From positions 61,201 through 125,200 of the forward strand of contig JACCES010000015.1 of assembly GCA_013416455.1 (NCBI GenBank): a DNA stretch of 64,000 nucleotides, given 5' to 3'. How positions within the stretch are numbered: the stretch's first letter is position 1; the number at the start of each line of letters is the position of its first letter. This DNA is from Alcaligenaceae bacterium (GTDB taxonomy: Bacteria > Pseudomonadota > Gammaproteobacteria > Burkholderiales > Burkholderiaceae_B). The translations under genes were made by a program, and so were the position numbers. Below are positions 25,038 through 33,642 of this stretch, in pieces. The notes below the pieces were generated by a model. That model was not told where the DNA came from and did not search any database. It was given only the letters and a program-made list of their open reading frames with translations.

Positions 25038-25876
25038 ATGGGCGCCGACAACTTCTCGCCCTGGCGGCCGCCCTGTCCGTCGCGGCGGCAACAGCCGCGC
25101 AAGCGGCATCCGGTGTATCTACCTTGAAGACACCTAAAAATGCTGGCCGCAGCTATGTGCTGGCCCATGGATCATGGCATGGCGGCTGGTGCTGGCGGCC
25201 GGTGGCCGACCGCCTGCGCGCGGCCGGGCATCATGTTTTCACGCCCAGTTATACCGGCATGGGCGAGCGGGCCCATCTTCTGTCCGGGTCGATCACGATC
25301 GACACTTTCATCGAAGATCTGGTCCAGGTGATACAGGCCGAGGAATTGCGGGACGTGATTCTGGTGGGCCACAGTTTCGGCGGGGTGCCCATCACCGGCG
25401 TGGCCGACCGCATTCCCGAACGCATCGGCCATCTGGTTTATTTCGATTCCGTCGTGCTGGAAAGCGGCCAGGACGGCTTTTCCAACTATCCCAGGGAAGA
25501 GGCCGAAGTCCGCATCGCCGCCGCCGGCAAGGCAACCGGCGGGCTGGCGGTGCCGGCGCCGGACCCGCTGCCGCCGGTGTGGGGCATCGTCCAGGGCATG
25601 CCGGAATACGAATGGGTGAAGCGCCGGTTGACGCCGCATCCGCTGGGCAGCTACACCACGCCGCTCAAGCTGGGTCATCCCATCGGCAACGGCCTGCCGC
25701 GCACCTATATACATTGCACCGGGCCATCGTACCCGGTTCTCGACAGCTCCCGCGAGCTGGTGAAGTCGCAGTCGGGCTGGAACTGGCTGGAGATCGCCGC
25801 GCCGCACGAGGCGCACATCACGCATCCGCGATTGCTGGCGGAAGTGCTGCTTCAGACCAGTGAGTTATATCTTTAA
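25038..25876 (+). pseudogene. Alpha/beta hydrolase, signal peptide cut off by a frameshift
   Basis: The catalytic body (from 25124) is an intact alpha/beta hydrolase of about 250 residues: SYVLAHGSWHGGWCWRPVADRL, GMGERAHLL, the nucleophile GHSFGG (ILVGHSFGGVPITGVAD), and the final His in APHEAHITHP, similar to esterases and salicylate-esterase-like proteins. Upstream, the same frame reads GRRQLLALAAALSVAAATAAQA, a clear exported (possibly Tat) leader, but it has no start codon. ATG 25038 is in another frame; one extra base after ATGGG would join them. As it stands, translation could only start at TTG 25124, leaving a cytoplasmic form. It may be a real one-base deletion or a sequencing error. 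Confidence 0.75.
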
Positions 25877-25959
25877 ACAATTTCATAATAAACAACACCT
25901 TTTCCAGGCCGATCAGTTACATTCAGCGCTTCTCCAATCAGTCGGTTAAAAAAGTAACC

Positions 25960-27882
25960 ATGAGACATCAGCCTCGCAATTCCCACCCGCTGCTCCAAGT
26001 AGTGTTTCGGAACCTTCGGCTGATGCTGCCACTGGTTGCGGTCTGCGGTTTGGGTCTTGCGCAGTCCGCGCTGGCACAGGTCAGTCGCACCCCTTGGGAA
26101 ATGCACGAAGGTCAGGATGTCATCAAACTGGATGCGGAGCTTCCGTCCAATGGGGCCTTGCCGGAAAACGGCTACATCGGTTTCCAGCATGCGGAGATTC
26201 CGGTCGAGGGCAGTGGCTGGGCTCCCGCACCCAACCCTGACACGATCGGTTTCGGCGGCCCCAATGCCTCCAAGATCGGCGCCGCCGGGGGCACTTGCCG
26301 TCGAGCGCTCGATTACACCTATTTCCAGACCTTCGTCGACGTACCCGCCGGCACGCAGGTCGATGAGTTCAAGATCGTCTTCCAGGGTATGGACGACGCT
26401 TCGCGCATCACCATTTTCAATAGCGCCCATCCCGGCGGGCAAGTGGTCGAGGGCAGCTATGTGACACGCGCGTCCGCGGGGACGCCCAGTGCAACGACCG
26501 ATCTGAAGGCGCTGGTCACGACCGGCAGGAACCGCGTCGTCATCACGCAGGTGGATTGGTGCCCGGTGGGCAATCAACTGCAATCGGCCCAGGTTCATCT
26601 GAATGGCGGCAATGTCACCGCCGCCGTACCTGTTGCGTCCACCGTGCTCGGCCCCTTCCTCCCGACTTCGCATGGCGATGTACATATCCGCTCGACGGAC
26701 GGGCTGCGGTACGACTTCCAGGCCGCGGGCGACTATCTGTTGATCCAGTCCACCGACGGTGAGGTTGTGGTTCAGGCTCGCCAGGAAATGTGGGACCAGA
26801 ACCCGAAAGTGTCGGTCAATCGGGCTGGCGCCATGCGCGTGATGAGCGACATCATCGAGTGGTACCTGCTGCCCGAGAAGGCACTCTATCTGAATGGGCA
26901 GCCCATCGGCATGCCAAGCTCGCGTCTTGCGCTGCCGGCGGGCGGCGCAATCGAAATGCTGCGCGCGGGCAACAAGGAAATGCTGATGCTGTACTGGCCG
27001 AATGAGAGCTTCACCGGGCGTATGGTGAGCTACCCGAACAAGACCATGGATGTCGAGGTGCGGAAAATCGTGTCTTCCCCGCGCACCTACGAGGGGATGA
27101 TCGGCAACATGGATGGCGATCGCGCCAACGATATGCAGATTCGCGGTGGCGCGTCTCTCGGTGCCAGTTTGACCAATGACAGCATTGCCCGCGTCGGCGA
27201 AAGCTGGCGGGTTCGCGCCAATGAATCGCTGTTCACGCGCGACCATCCGGCCCCGACCGCCGTCGCCGCCAACGATCAGCCTGGTATGGCCGACCTGGAT
27301 TCCGCCGCGCGTCAGAAAGCGGACCAGACCTGCAAGACCGCTGGCATCTCCGATGCAACGGCCCTGCGCAACTGCATCTACGACGTGGCGGCGACCGGCG
27401 ACGAGACTTTCGTGCTGAGCGCGCAGCAGTTCCAGGAAACCGTGGCCGCGCTGCCAGCCGCCGAGCGCGCTGGCGAGGTGGTCGAGCCCATCGATGTCCA
27501 GGTTCCGCCGGCCACACAAGCCGCATCGGGCGGCCAAGGTGCGGGCCTGCTGCTGCCGGGCGAAAAGATGCAGCGCGGCTCAAGGTACAGCATGTCCGGC
27601 CATTACCTGACCTTCCAGGAAGACGGCAATCTTTGTATATACAAGTCGGAAGGCGATCAGTGGGTGTGGTGCATCAACAATGATCCCAGCGTGCCCTACC
27701 AAAGTTCGCACGCCGTGGAAATGACCCGCGACGGGCGGCTATTGGTAACGGATGCCAATGGCGGCGGGGTTTGGCAGGCCCCGGCCAACAACCCGCAGCC
27801 GGGAACGGGCGTGTATATCACCGATAACGGCACACTGGAACTGCGCGCACCGTCCGGCGCAGTGGTGTGGTCAAGCCGTTGA
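25960..27882 (+). CDS. Secreted protein with VWD-like domain and bulb-type lectin domain
   Basis: A 640-residue exported protein (signal about residues 1-39, ending AQSALAQ). The middle (about 230-400) resembles a von Willebrand factor type D domain: HGDVHIRSTDGLRYDFQAAGDYLLIQS, VVVQARQEMWDQNP, and EGMIGNMDGDRANDMQIRGG. The C-terminal 110 residues form a bulb-type (mannose-binding, B-lectin) domain: LLPGEKMQRGSRYSMSGHYLTFQEDGNLCIYK, GRLLVTDANGGGVWQ, and GTLELRAPSGAVVWSSR. The N-terminal 200 residues are unrecognised. The combination suggests a surface or secreted sugar-binding protein. Its stop codon begins a dispersed repeat; the pVHL-like protein gene follows. Confidence 0.75.
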   Translation: MRHQPRNSHPLLQVVFRNLRLMLPLVAVCGLGLAQSALAQVSRTPWEMHEGQDVIKLDAELPSNGALPENGYIGFQHAEIPVEGSGWAPAPNPDTIGFGGPNASKIGAAGGTCRRALDYTYFQTFVDVPAGTQVDEFKIVFQGMDDASRITIFNSAHPGGQVVEGSYVTRASAGTPSATTDLKALVTTGRNRVVITQVDWCPVGNQLQSAQVHLNGGNVTAAVPVASTVLGPFLPTSHGDVHIRSTDGLRYDFQAAGDYLLIQSTDGEVVVQARQEMWDQNPKVSVNRAGAMRVMSDIIEWYLLPEKALYLNGQPIGMPSSRLALPAGGAIEMLRAGNKEMLMLYWPNESFTGRMVSYPNKTMDVEVRKIVSSPRTYEGMIGNMDGDRANDMQIRGGASLGASLTNDSIARVGESWRVRANESLFTRDHPAPTAVAANDQPGMADLDSAARQKADQTCKTAGISDATALRNCIYDVAATGDETFVLSAQQFQETVAALPAAERAGEVVEPIDVQVPPATQAASGGQGAGLLLPGEKMQRGSRYSMSGHYLTFQEDGNLCIYKSEGDQWVWCINNDPSVPYQSSHAVEMTRDGRLLVTDANGGGVWQAPANNPQPGTGVYITDNGTLELRAPSGAVVWSSR

Positions 27883-28040
27883 CCACGCGCCAAAGCGCAA
27901 GCCTTTCCGCGTCGCGGCATGCAGGCCGCTCCGATTCGCCAGGCACACCAGAGTCCGCAGTGGACTCTGGTGTGTCCGGGCTCATCGTTCACGGCGAGGT
28001 CAAGCAAGGCGAGATCAATGCGGCGCCGCAGGCGCCGCCC
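27880..28040 (+). repeat. Dispersed extragenic repeat, copy B
   Basis: TGACCACGCGCCAAAGCGCAAGCC at the stop codon, then a spacer with a strong hairpin, then GGCGAGGTCAAGC, GATCAATGCGGCGCCGCAGG and CGCC. The same blocks occur at 63392 and, in part, at 19437 and 50649. Confidence 0.65.
27944..27974. terminator. Strong hairpin in the gap after the VWD/lectin gene
   Basis: CACACCAGAGTCC, loop GCAGT, then GGACTCTGGTGTG: 13 perfect pairs. There is no T-run, so it is a stable structure rather than a textbook intrinsic terminator. It sits inside repeat copy B. Confidence 0.5.
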
Positions 28041-28122
28041 GATGAAACTTCAGGCTACCGTCCCGACGCATTACCTAGCAAGCGTCTCACCCGTTTCCAT
28101 TGCCCGCCAGGAAAACAACCCC

Positions 28123-28773
28123 ATGCATAAATCGCCCCTGTCTTTGCCGTATGTTTCGGCCTGCCTGACGCTGCTCGCCGCTATCGGCCTGAGCACCCAC
28201 GGCGCTGTTGCGCAAGCCAGCGAAAACGCGGAACTCTGCTCGCCGCCCACGCAGGGACACCTGGAAGTGGAATTCATCAACAATTCCAGCCAGCCCATCA
28301 GTTTTCACTGGATGGAGTTCAATTGCTCGGAAGGAGGGGGGCCGTCCCTGGCCCCCGGGCAACGGGAGAAAGGCATCACCCGCCCCGGCCACATCTTCAT
28401 CGCGCGTGGTCAAGCCGAGCAGATGCTGAATATTTTCAAAGCATCGGATGACAATCTCGCCTTTGTGGTGGACGACCGCCTGATTGCCAGGGTGGCCGAG
28501 CGGGGGGAGCCTTATACCGAAGGGAGCTGCTCGCCAAGAACCGACGGGCGCTTCACCGTCGAATTCGTCAACCTTTTGAATGAACCCATCACGATGCAGT
28601 GGATCGGGTTCGACTGCGAGGTCCATGTGCTGCGCAAGATTCCCGCACACGGCAAAACGCAGGAAACCACCTTCCCCGGCCACATATTCCGATTTGTCGA
28701 TTCGACCGGACGGCAGCTCAGGTCACTCGACGTCGCCACCGATGAACCGACCTACTCCATCAGCGATCACTGA
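28123..28773 (+). CDS. Exported protein with two pVHL-beta-like repeats
   Basis: A 216-residue exported protein (signal MHKSPLSLPYVSACLTLLAAIGLS...AVA). The mature part is a tandem duplication: CSPPTQGHLEVEFINNSSQ then FHWMEFNC, LAPGQ and RPGHIF in repeat 1; CSPRTDGRFTVEFVNLLNE then QWIGFDC, IPAHGK and FPGHIF in repeat 2. Each copies the layout of the von Hippel-Lindau beta domain (VxFxNxS...WxxFxG...LxPG...GHxWxxxD). Each repeat has a Cys pair that could form a disulfide. The ATG is preceded by AGGA 10 bases upstream. Function unknown; protein-protein or hydroxyproline-type recognition is a guess from the fold. Confidence 0.72.
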   Translation: MHKSPLSLPYVSACLTLLAAIGLSTHGAVAQASENAELCSPPTQGHLEVEFINNSSQPISFHWMEFNCSEGGGPSLAPGQREKGITRPGHIFIARGQAEQMLNIFKASDDNLAFVVDDRLIARVAERGEPYTEGSCSPRTDGRFTVEFVNLLNEPITMQWIGFDCEVHVLRKIPAHGKTQETTFPGHIFRFVDSTGRQLRSLDVATDEPTYSISDH

Positions 28774-28823
28774 ACCGCAGAACGGCTTCCACGCGTAGGC
28801 GTGGGGGCCGCCACTGCGCGCGC

Positions 28824-29627
28824 TCAGTATGCGCCCGACAGGGCGACGCGTTCCGTGATCTGCCTGGCCGTGGCGAGCAGCTTGGGCAGGACCGTCGCTT
28901 TCGCCGTTCCGGCGTCCATGCGGCTGCTGTGCAGGCCGACATTGATGGCGGCCAGCACTTTGCCGTTGCGGCCGAAAATGGGGGCGGCAAGAGACATCAG
29001 GCCGGGTTCCAGCTCTTGGTCGATCAGCGCCCAGCCCTGGCTGCGCACGCGCCGTATCTCTTCGCGCAGCAGGGCGGGATCGGTCAGCGTGCGCGGTGTG
29101 CGGGCCGCCAGATCGGTGGTTTCGAGCCGCCGCGCCAGCTCGTCGTCATCCAGGGCGGCGAGCAGCACGCGCCCCATGGACGAGCAGTAGGCGGGCAGGC
29201 GGCTGCCGACGCCCAGATTGATCGACATGATCTTCTGCGTCGGAACGCGCAGCACGTACACGATGTCCTTGCCGTCCAGTACCGCGGCGGAACTGGATTC
29301 CTGCACGTCGCGCACGAAGGCTTCCATGAACGGTTCGGCCAGGCTCCAGAGGGGAAGCGAGCTGAGATAGGCGAAGCCCAGGTCCAGTACCTTGGCCGTC
29401 AGGCGGAACTGCCTGCCTTCGATTTCCACGTAGCCCAGCGCATGCAGAGTGTGAAGGATACGGCGCGCGCCCGCCCGCGTCAGGCCGGTGCGCTGCGCCA
29501 CTTCGGTCATGGTCTGCGATGGCGCTTCGGCGCTGAAGCTGCGGATGACGGCCAGGCCTCTGGCGAAGGACTGGACGTAGCCGTCCCCCGGCACCCTGGT
29601 TTCTGTCGTGGAATCGGCGTTGGTCAT
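28824..29627 (-). CDS. IclR-family regulator, PcaR/PobR-like
   Basis: A 267-residue transcription factor. The N-terminal winged HTH is VQSFARGLAVIRSFSAEAPSQTMTEVAQRTGLTRAGARRILHTLHALGYV, the C-terminal part the IclR effector domain (GSRLPAYCSSMGRVLLAAL, RSQGWALIDQELEPGLMSLAAPIFGRNGKVLAAINVGLHSSR). It belongs to the PcaR/PobR/PcaU branch, which controls protocatechuate and beta-ketoadipate genes. It is the last gene of the minus-strand operon and overlaps the stop of the hydroxyacyl-CoA dehydrogenase gene by 4 bases, so it is likely autoregulated with that operon. Confidence 0.9.
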   Translation of the reverse strand: MTNADSTTETRVPGDGYVQSFARGLAVIRSFSAEAPSQTMTEVAQRTGLTRAGARRILHTLHALGYVEIEGRQFRLTAKVLDLGFAYLSSLPLWSLAEPFMEAFVRDVQESSSAAVLDGKDIVYVLRVPTQKIMSINLGVGSRLPAYCSSMGRVLLAALDDDELARRLETTDLAARTPRTLTDPALLREEIRRVRSQGWALIDQELEPGLMSLAAPIFGRNGKVLAAINVGLHSSRMDAGTAKATVLPKLLATARQITERVALSGAY

Positions 29628-30544
29628 GTGTGTGGCGTGTTTTCCCGCAGGTGGGCGACAAGGCCGCGAAGCGCGGCATCCTTGCTTTCCAGGGCACGGC
29701 GCCTTTCAGGTGTGTCCCAGTCGTAGAAGCCCTGGCCGCTCTTGACGCCGAGCTGGCCCCGCCCGACCTTGTCGCTCAGCACGTCGGGCGGCGTTCGCCG
29801 GTTTTCGAGGTCGGGATACAGATAGCCGGCGATGGCATGGTGAATGTCGAGGCCGTTGAGGTCGCGCTGTTCGAGCGGGCCGGTGAGCGCCAGGCGGATG
29901 CCCAGGCTCCATCGGGCCACGGTATCGATGTCCTGCGCGGTGGCGACGCCTTTTTCCAGCAGCGACATGGCTTCCCTGGCCAGGGCGTGCTGCAGCCGGT
30001 TGGCGATGAAGCCCGGGATATCCTTGCGCACGAGTATCGGCAGCTTGCCGACGCCGCGCAACAGGCCGAGTACCCGGTCGGCGGTCGCGGGGCTGGTGCG
30101 ATCGCAGGCCACCACTTCGACCAGCGGGATCACGTCGGCGGGCGTGAAGAAGTGCGTGCCGATGAAGCGTTCCGGATGCGCCAGCTTTTCAGCCAGCCGG
30201 TTGATCGAGATGCCGGAAGTATTGGTGGCCAGCAGGGCCGTGGGCGCGCAGCAGGCTTCCAGCTTCTGGAAGATGTCCTGCTTCAGCGCGAGGTCTTCGG
30301 GGGCTGCTTCGATGATCAGCCCGGCGTCGCGGGCGGCCCGCGGGTCTTGGTTCCAGCCGAGGCGCCCCGAGGCTTCCGGGCCGGCATGCGCGCTCAGCAG
30401 CCGTTCCCGGGATCTTGCGCAGGCGGCGTCCGATGGGTCGATGAGCAGGACCTGCCAGCCATGCGTGAAAAACAGGCTGGCGATGGCGTTGCCCATGTTG
30501 CCGGCGCCGATGATGGCCAGTTTCCCGGGAGAGGCCGCATGCAT
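29624..30544 (-). CDS. 3-Hydroxyacyl-CoA dehydrogenase
   Basis: A 306-residue NAD-dependent dehydrogenase of the HAD/PaaH family. It shows the Rossmann start KLAIIGAGNMGNAIASLFFTHGWQVLLIDPS, TNTSGISINRLAEKLAHPERFIGTHFFTPADVIPLVEVV with the catalytic His (THFF), KDIPGFIANRLQHALAREAMSLLEKG, and the C-terminal dimer domain ending GQGFYDWDTPERRRALESKD. It oxidises 3-hydroxyacyl-CoA to 3-oxoacyl-CoA. Placed between thiolase and regulator, it may supply 3-oxoadipyl-CoA or process a side chain. The gap to the thiolase gene is 3 bases. Confidence 0.92.
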   Translation of the reverse strand: MHAASPGKLAIIGAGNMGNAIASLFFTHGWQVLLIDPSDAACARSRERLLSAHAGPEASGRLGWNQDPRAARDAGLIIEAAPEDLALKQDIFQKLEACCAPTALLATNTSGISINRLAEKLAHPERFIGTHFFTPADVIPLVEVVACDRTSPATADRVLGLLRGVGKLPILVRKDIPGFIANRLQHALAREAMSLLEKGVATAQDIDTVARWSLGIRLALTGPLEQRDLNGLDIHHAIAGYLYPDLENRRTPPDVLSDKVGRGQLGVKSGQGFYDWDTPERRRALESKDAALRGLVAHLRENTPHT

Positions 30545-30547
30545 GGC

Positions 30548-31753
30548 TTACACCCTTTCCAGCAGAACGGCGATGCCCTGGCCCACGCCGATGCACATGG
30601 TGCACAGCGCATAGCGGCCGCCCGTGCGGTGCAGCTGATTCACCGCCGTGGTCGCCAGCCTGGCGCCGCTGGCGCCCAGCGGGTGCCCCAGGGCGATGGC
30701 GCCGCCATTGGGGTTGACGCGCGGGTCGTCGTCATTCAGGCCCAACTGGCGCAGCACGGCCAGGCCCTGTGCGGCGAAAGCTTCGTTCAGTTCAATGACG
30801 TCGATCTGATCCAGCGTGACGCCGGTCTGTGCCAGCAGCTTCTGCGTGGCGGGGGCCGGCCCGATGCCCATGATGCGCGGCGCGACGCCGGCCGTGGCCA
30901 TGCCCACTACGCGGGCGCGCGGAGTCAGGCCGTGCCTGGCGGCGCCCGCTTCGTCGGCCAGGATCAGGGCGCAGGCGCCGTCATTCACGCCGCTGGCGTT
31001 GCCGGCGGTCACGGTGCCGTCTGGGCGCACCACGCCTTTGAGCCTGGCCAGCGCTTCCAGCGAGGTCTGGCGGGGATGCTCATCGTCCTTGACGATGAGG
31101 GGATCGCCCTTGCGCTGGGGAATGCTGACCGGCGTGATTTCCTCTGCGAGGATGCCGGCCTGCTGGGCCGCCGCCGCCTTGGTCTGGCTGGCGAGCGCCA
31201 TGCGGTCCTGGGCTTCGCGCTCAATGCCGAAATCGGTGGCGACGTTTTCCGCCGTTTCCGGCATGGAATCGACCCCGAACTGGTTTTTCATCAGTTTGTT
31301 GACGAAGCGCCAGCCTATTGTCGTGTCATAGACGGCGTTGGCGCGCGAAAAGGCGCTTTCAGCCTTGGGCATGACGAAGGGCGCCCGGCTCATGCTTTCG
31401 GTGCCGCCGGCCAGCATCAGCCCGGCTTCGCCCGCGCGGATGGCGCGGGCCGCCGTCCCCACGGCGTCGAGGCCCGAGCCGCACAGGCGGTTGATGGTGG
31501 CGCCCGGCGCTTCCAGGGGCAGCCCGGCCAGCAGAGCGGACATGCGGGCCACGTTGCGATTGTCTTCGCCGGCCTGGTTGGCGCAGCCGAACAGGACATC
31601 GTCCAGCGCCTGCCAGTCCACGCCGGTGTTGCGCTCCATCAGGGCGCGGATGACGATGGCGCCCAGGTCGTCCGGACGAACGCTGGACAGCGCGCCGCCG
31701 TAGCGGCCGAAGGGTGTGCGGATGGCGTCGCAGATGAATGCTTGCTTGGTCAT
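30548..31753 (-). CDS. pcaF: Thiolase, probably 3-oxoadipyl-CoA thiolase
   Basis: A 401-residue thiolase that cleaves 3-oxoacyl-CoA with CoA. Active-site features: the acyl Cys in [19 protein letters not shown] (about 90), [21 protein letters not shown] with His about 357, and [18 protein letters not shown] with Cys about 387. The start [32 protein letters not shown] is typical of PcaF/PaaJ. Linkage with pcaIJ-type CoA-transferase genes and a PcaR-like regulator favours 3-oxoadipyl-CoA as substrate over general acetoacetyl-CoA. Confidence 0.88.
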   Translation of the reverse strand: MTKQAFICDAIRTPFGRYGGALSSVRPDDLGAIVIRALMERNTGVDWQALDDVLFGCANQAGEDNRNVARMSALLAGLPLEAPGATINRLCGSGLDAVGTAARAIRAGEAGLMLAGGTESMSRAPFVMPKAESAFSRANAVYDTTIGWRFVNKLMKNQFGVDSMPETAENVATDFGIEREAQDRMALASQTKAAAAQQAGILAEEITPVSIPQRKGDPLIVKDDEHPRQTSLEALARLKGVVRPDGTVTAGNASGVNDGACALILADEAGAARHGLTPRARVVGMATAGVAPRIMGIGPAPATQKLLAQTGVTLDQIDVIELNEAFAAQGLAVLRQLGLNDDDPRVNPNGGAIALGHPLGASGARLATTAVNQLHRTGGRYALCTMCIGVGQGIAVLLERV

Positions 31754-31791
31754 GGTCGGGTTTCCTCCTGGATCATCATTCTACGGCGTGC

Positions 31792-32802
31792 TCAGTCTAC
31801 CCGGGCGCCGGAAGCTTTCACGACGGCGGACCATTTTTCGTTCTCGGCCGCAATGAACTCGGCAAAGGATTCGGGGGTTTCGCTGTGAACGACAGCGCCC
31901 TGCGCCTTGAACTTCTCGATGACTCCGGGATCCCGCAGGCCTTCGACGATGGCTTCGTTCAGCAGTTTCACGATTTCGTCGGGCGTGCCGGCGGGGGCGA
32001 ACATGCCGAACCAGGAGGTCGCCTCGTAGCCCGGCACGCCGGCTTCGGCGACGGTCGGGATCTCGGGCAGTTCGGGCGAGCGTTCGGCCGGCGTGACCGC
32101 GATGGGCACCAGCGTGCCGCTGCGCACGTGCTGGATGGCCGAGGGCATGTTGTCGAACATGATGTCGACCTGCCCGCCCAGCAGATCGGTCACGGCCGGG
32201 GCGCTGCCGCGATAGGGGACGTGCAGCATGTCGACGCCGGTCATCTGCTTGAAGAGTTCGCCGGACAGGTGGATGGAGCTGCCGTTGCCCGACGAGGCGA
32301 AGGCGATGGCGCCGGGGTTGGCCTTGGCGTACTCGATGATTTCCTGCACCGTGCGGTAGGGGCGCTCGGGGTTGACCACCAGCAGGTTGGGCACCATGGC
32401 GACGCGCGTCAGGGGGACGAAGTCCTTGATGGGGTCGACTTTCAGGCTGCCGTACAGGTGGGCGTTGATGGCGTGGGTGCCGACCGTGCCCATGAACAGG
32501 GTATAGCCATCGGCTTTGGCGCGGGCCGCGGCCTGCATGCCGATGTTGCCGCCGGCGCCGTCGCGGTTTTCGACGACGACGCTTTCACCGAACTTGTCGC
32601 CCAGGTACTGGCCGAGGATACGCGCCAGGATGTCGGTGGTGCCGCCGGCCGAGAACGGCACGATGATGGAGACCGGTTTGGTCGGGAAGTTCTGTGCCGC
32701 GGCGGCTGCGGGCGCGAGGCCGGCCGTTCCGGCGAATGTGACGGCACCCGCGAGGGCGATGGCGCGCAGGAAGCTGCGGCGTGGATTTGAGGAATTGCGC
32801 AT
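31792..32802 (-). CDS. Bug/TctC-family solute-binding protein in the beta-ketoadipate operon
   Basis: A 336-residue periplasmic receptor. The leader MRNSSNPRRSFLRAIALAGAVTFAG carries a twin-arginine motif (RRSFLRA), so export may be by Tat. Family blocks are KPVSIIVPFSAGGTTDILARILGQYL, VVVENRDGAGGNIGMQAAARAKADGYTLFMG, LHVPYRGSAPAVTDLLGGQVDIMFDNM and LPEIPTVAEAGVPGYEATSWFGMFAP. Its position between the SDR and thiolase genes indicates uptake of an aromatic or dicarboxylic acid that feeds the pathway. No membrane subunits of a TTT transporter are present here. Confidence 0.92.
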   Translation of the reverse strand: MRNSSNPRRSFLRAIALAGAVTFAGTAGLAPAAAAAQNFPTKPVSIIVPFSAGGTTDILARILGQYLGDKFGESVVVENRDGAGGNIGMQAAARAKADGYTLFMGTVGTHAINAHLYGSLKVDPIKDFVPLTRVAMVPNLLVVNPERPYRTVQEIIEYAKANPGAIAFASSGNGSSIHLSGELFKQMTGVDMLHVPYRGSAPAVTDLLGGQVDIMFDNMPSAIQHVRSGTLVPIAVTPAERSPELPEIPTVAEAGVPGYEATSWFGMFAPAGTPDEIVKLLNEAIVEGLRDPGVIEKFKAQGAVVHSETPESFAEFIAAENEKWSAVVKASGARVD

Positions 32803-32889
32803 GCGTTCTCCGATGTGCGTTGACTGATGGGAATATGGCCCGCGCCAGGCCTCGCCGCGGAAGGCGGGACCGGCGCGCGGGCGGCGTGG

Positions 32890-33618
32890 TCAGATGGCGG
32901 CGGTGCCGAGTGTCGTGCCGCCGCAGACGTACAGAATCTGGCCGGTGACGAAACTGTTTTCCGGCGCGAGAAAGAACATGGCCGCGCGGGCCACGTCTTC
33001 GGGCGTGCCCAGCCGCTTGACGGCGATGCTGTCGATGATCTTGCGGGTGCGGGGGGCGCCGTCCGGATTGCTGTTGCGGAACAGTTCGGTGGCGATCGGG
33101 CCTGGGCCGATGGCGTTGACCGTGATGTTGTCGCCACCCAGTTCCATGGCCAGCGTGCGGGTCATGCCCAGCAGGCCGGCCTTGGTCGCGGAATAGACGA
33201 TGCGTTCGGGCTTGCCCAGGGCGGCGCGCGAACTGATGTTCAGGATGCGGCCGTTTCCGCAGGCGCGCAGCGATGGCAGCACGGCCTGGATGAGAAGCAG
33301 GCTGGCCTGGAAATGCAGGGCGACCACGTAGTCGAGGTCGGCCAGGGTGGCGGTGTCGATGGAGCCGGGCCGCGTGGCGCCGGCGTTGTTGACCAGCGCC
33401 GTCACGGCGTGCCCGGCCACGATCCTGCGGGCCTGTTCGCGGGTCTGTTCCGCATCGGTGAGGTCCGCCTGGAACGAGACCAGGCGGGGATGATTCCAGG
33501 CGGGAACCGCATAGTCCAGGTTGATGACGTTGCGGCCGTCAGCCAGCAGCGCCTCGCAGATGGCGCGGCCGATGCCGGCGCTGCCGCCGGTGACCAGTGT
33601 GGCTTCTTTCATTGGCAT
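32890..33618 (-). CDS. Short-chain dehydrogenase/reductase
   Basis: A 242-residue classical SDR. The cofactor motif is TLVTGGSAGIGRAI, followed by LVNNAG, the catalytic Ser (ILNISSRAAL) and YSATKAGLLGMTRTLAMELG with Tyr and Lys. It ends PEDVARAAMFFLAPENSFVTGQILYVCGGTT. Asp in NVINLDY favours NAD(H). It sits between the CoA-transferase subunit B gene and a Bug gene in the operon, so it probably acts on an alcohol or dihydrodiol intermediate of the aromatic route. The second ATG (33612) is also possible. Confidence 0.88.
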   Translation of the reverse strand: MPMKEATLVTGGSAGIGRAICEALLADGRNVINLDYAVPAWNHPRLVSFQADLTDAEQTREQARRIVAGHAVTALVNNAGATRPGSIDTATLADLDYVVALHFQASLLLIQAVLPSLRACGNGRILNISSRAALGKPERIVYSATKAGLLGMTRTLAMELGGDNITVNAIGPGPIATELFRNSNPDGAPRTRKIIDSIAVKRLGTPEDVARAAMFFLAPENSFVTGQILYVCGGTTLGTAAI

Positions 33619-33642
33619 GGGGTGTCCGTGTGTCGTCGGGAA

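Noticed and set aside
25873..27537. 554-codon minus-strand frame opposite the VWD/lectin gene
   Set aside because: No family resemblance; the plus-strand protein has a signal peptide and recognisable domains.
29630..31888. 752-codon plus-strand frame opposite thiolase and dehydrogenase genes
   Set aside because: Antisense shadow; the minus-strand enzymes have intact active sites.
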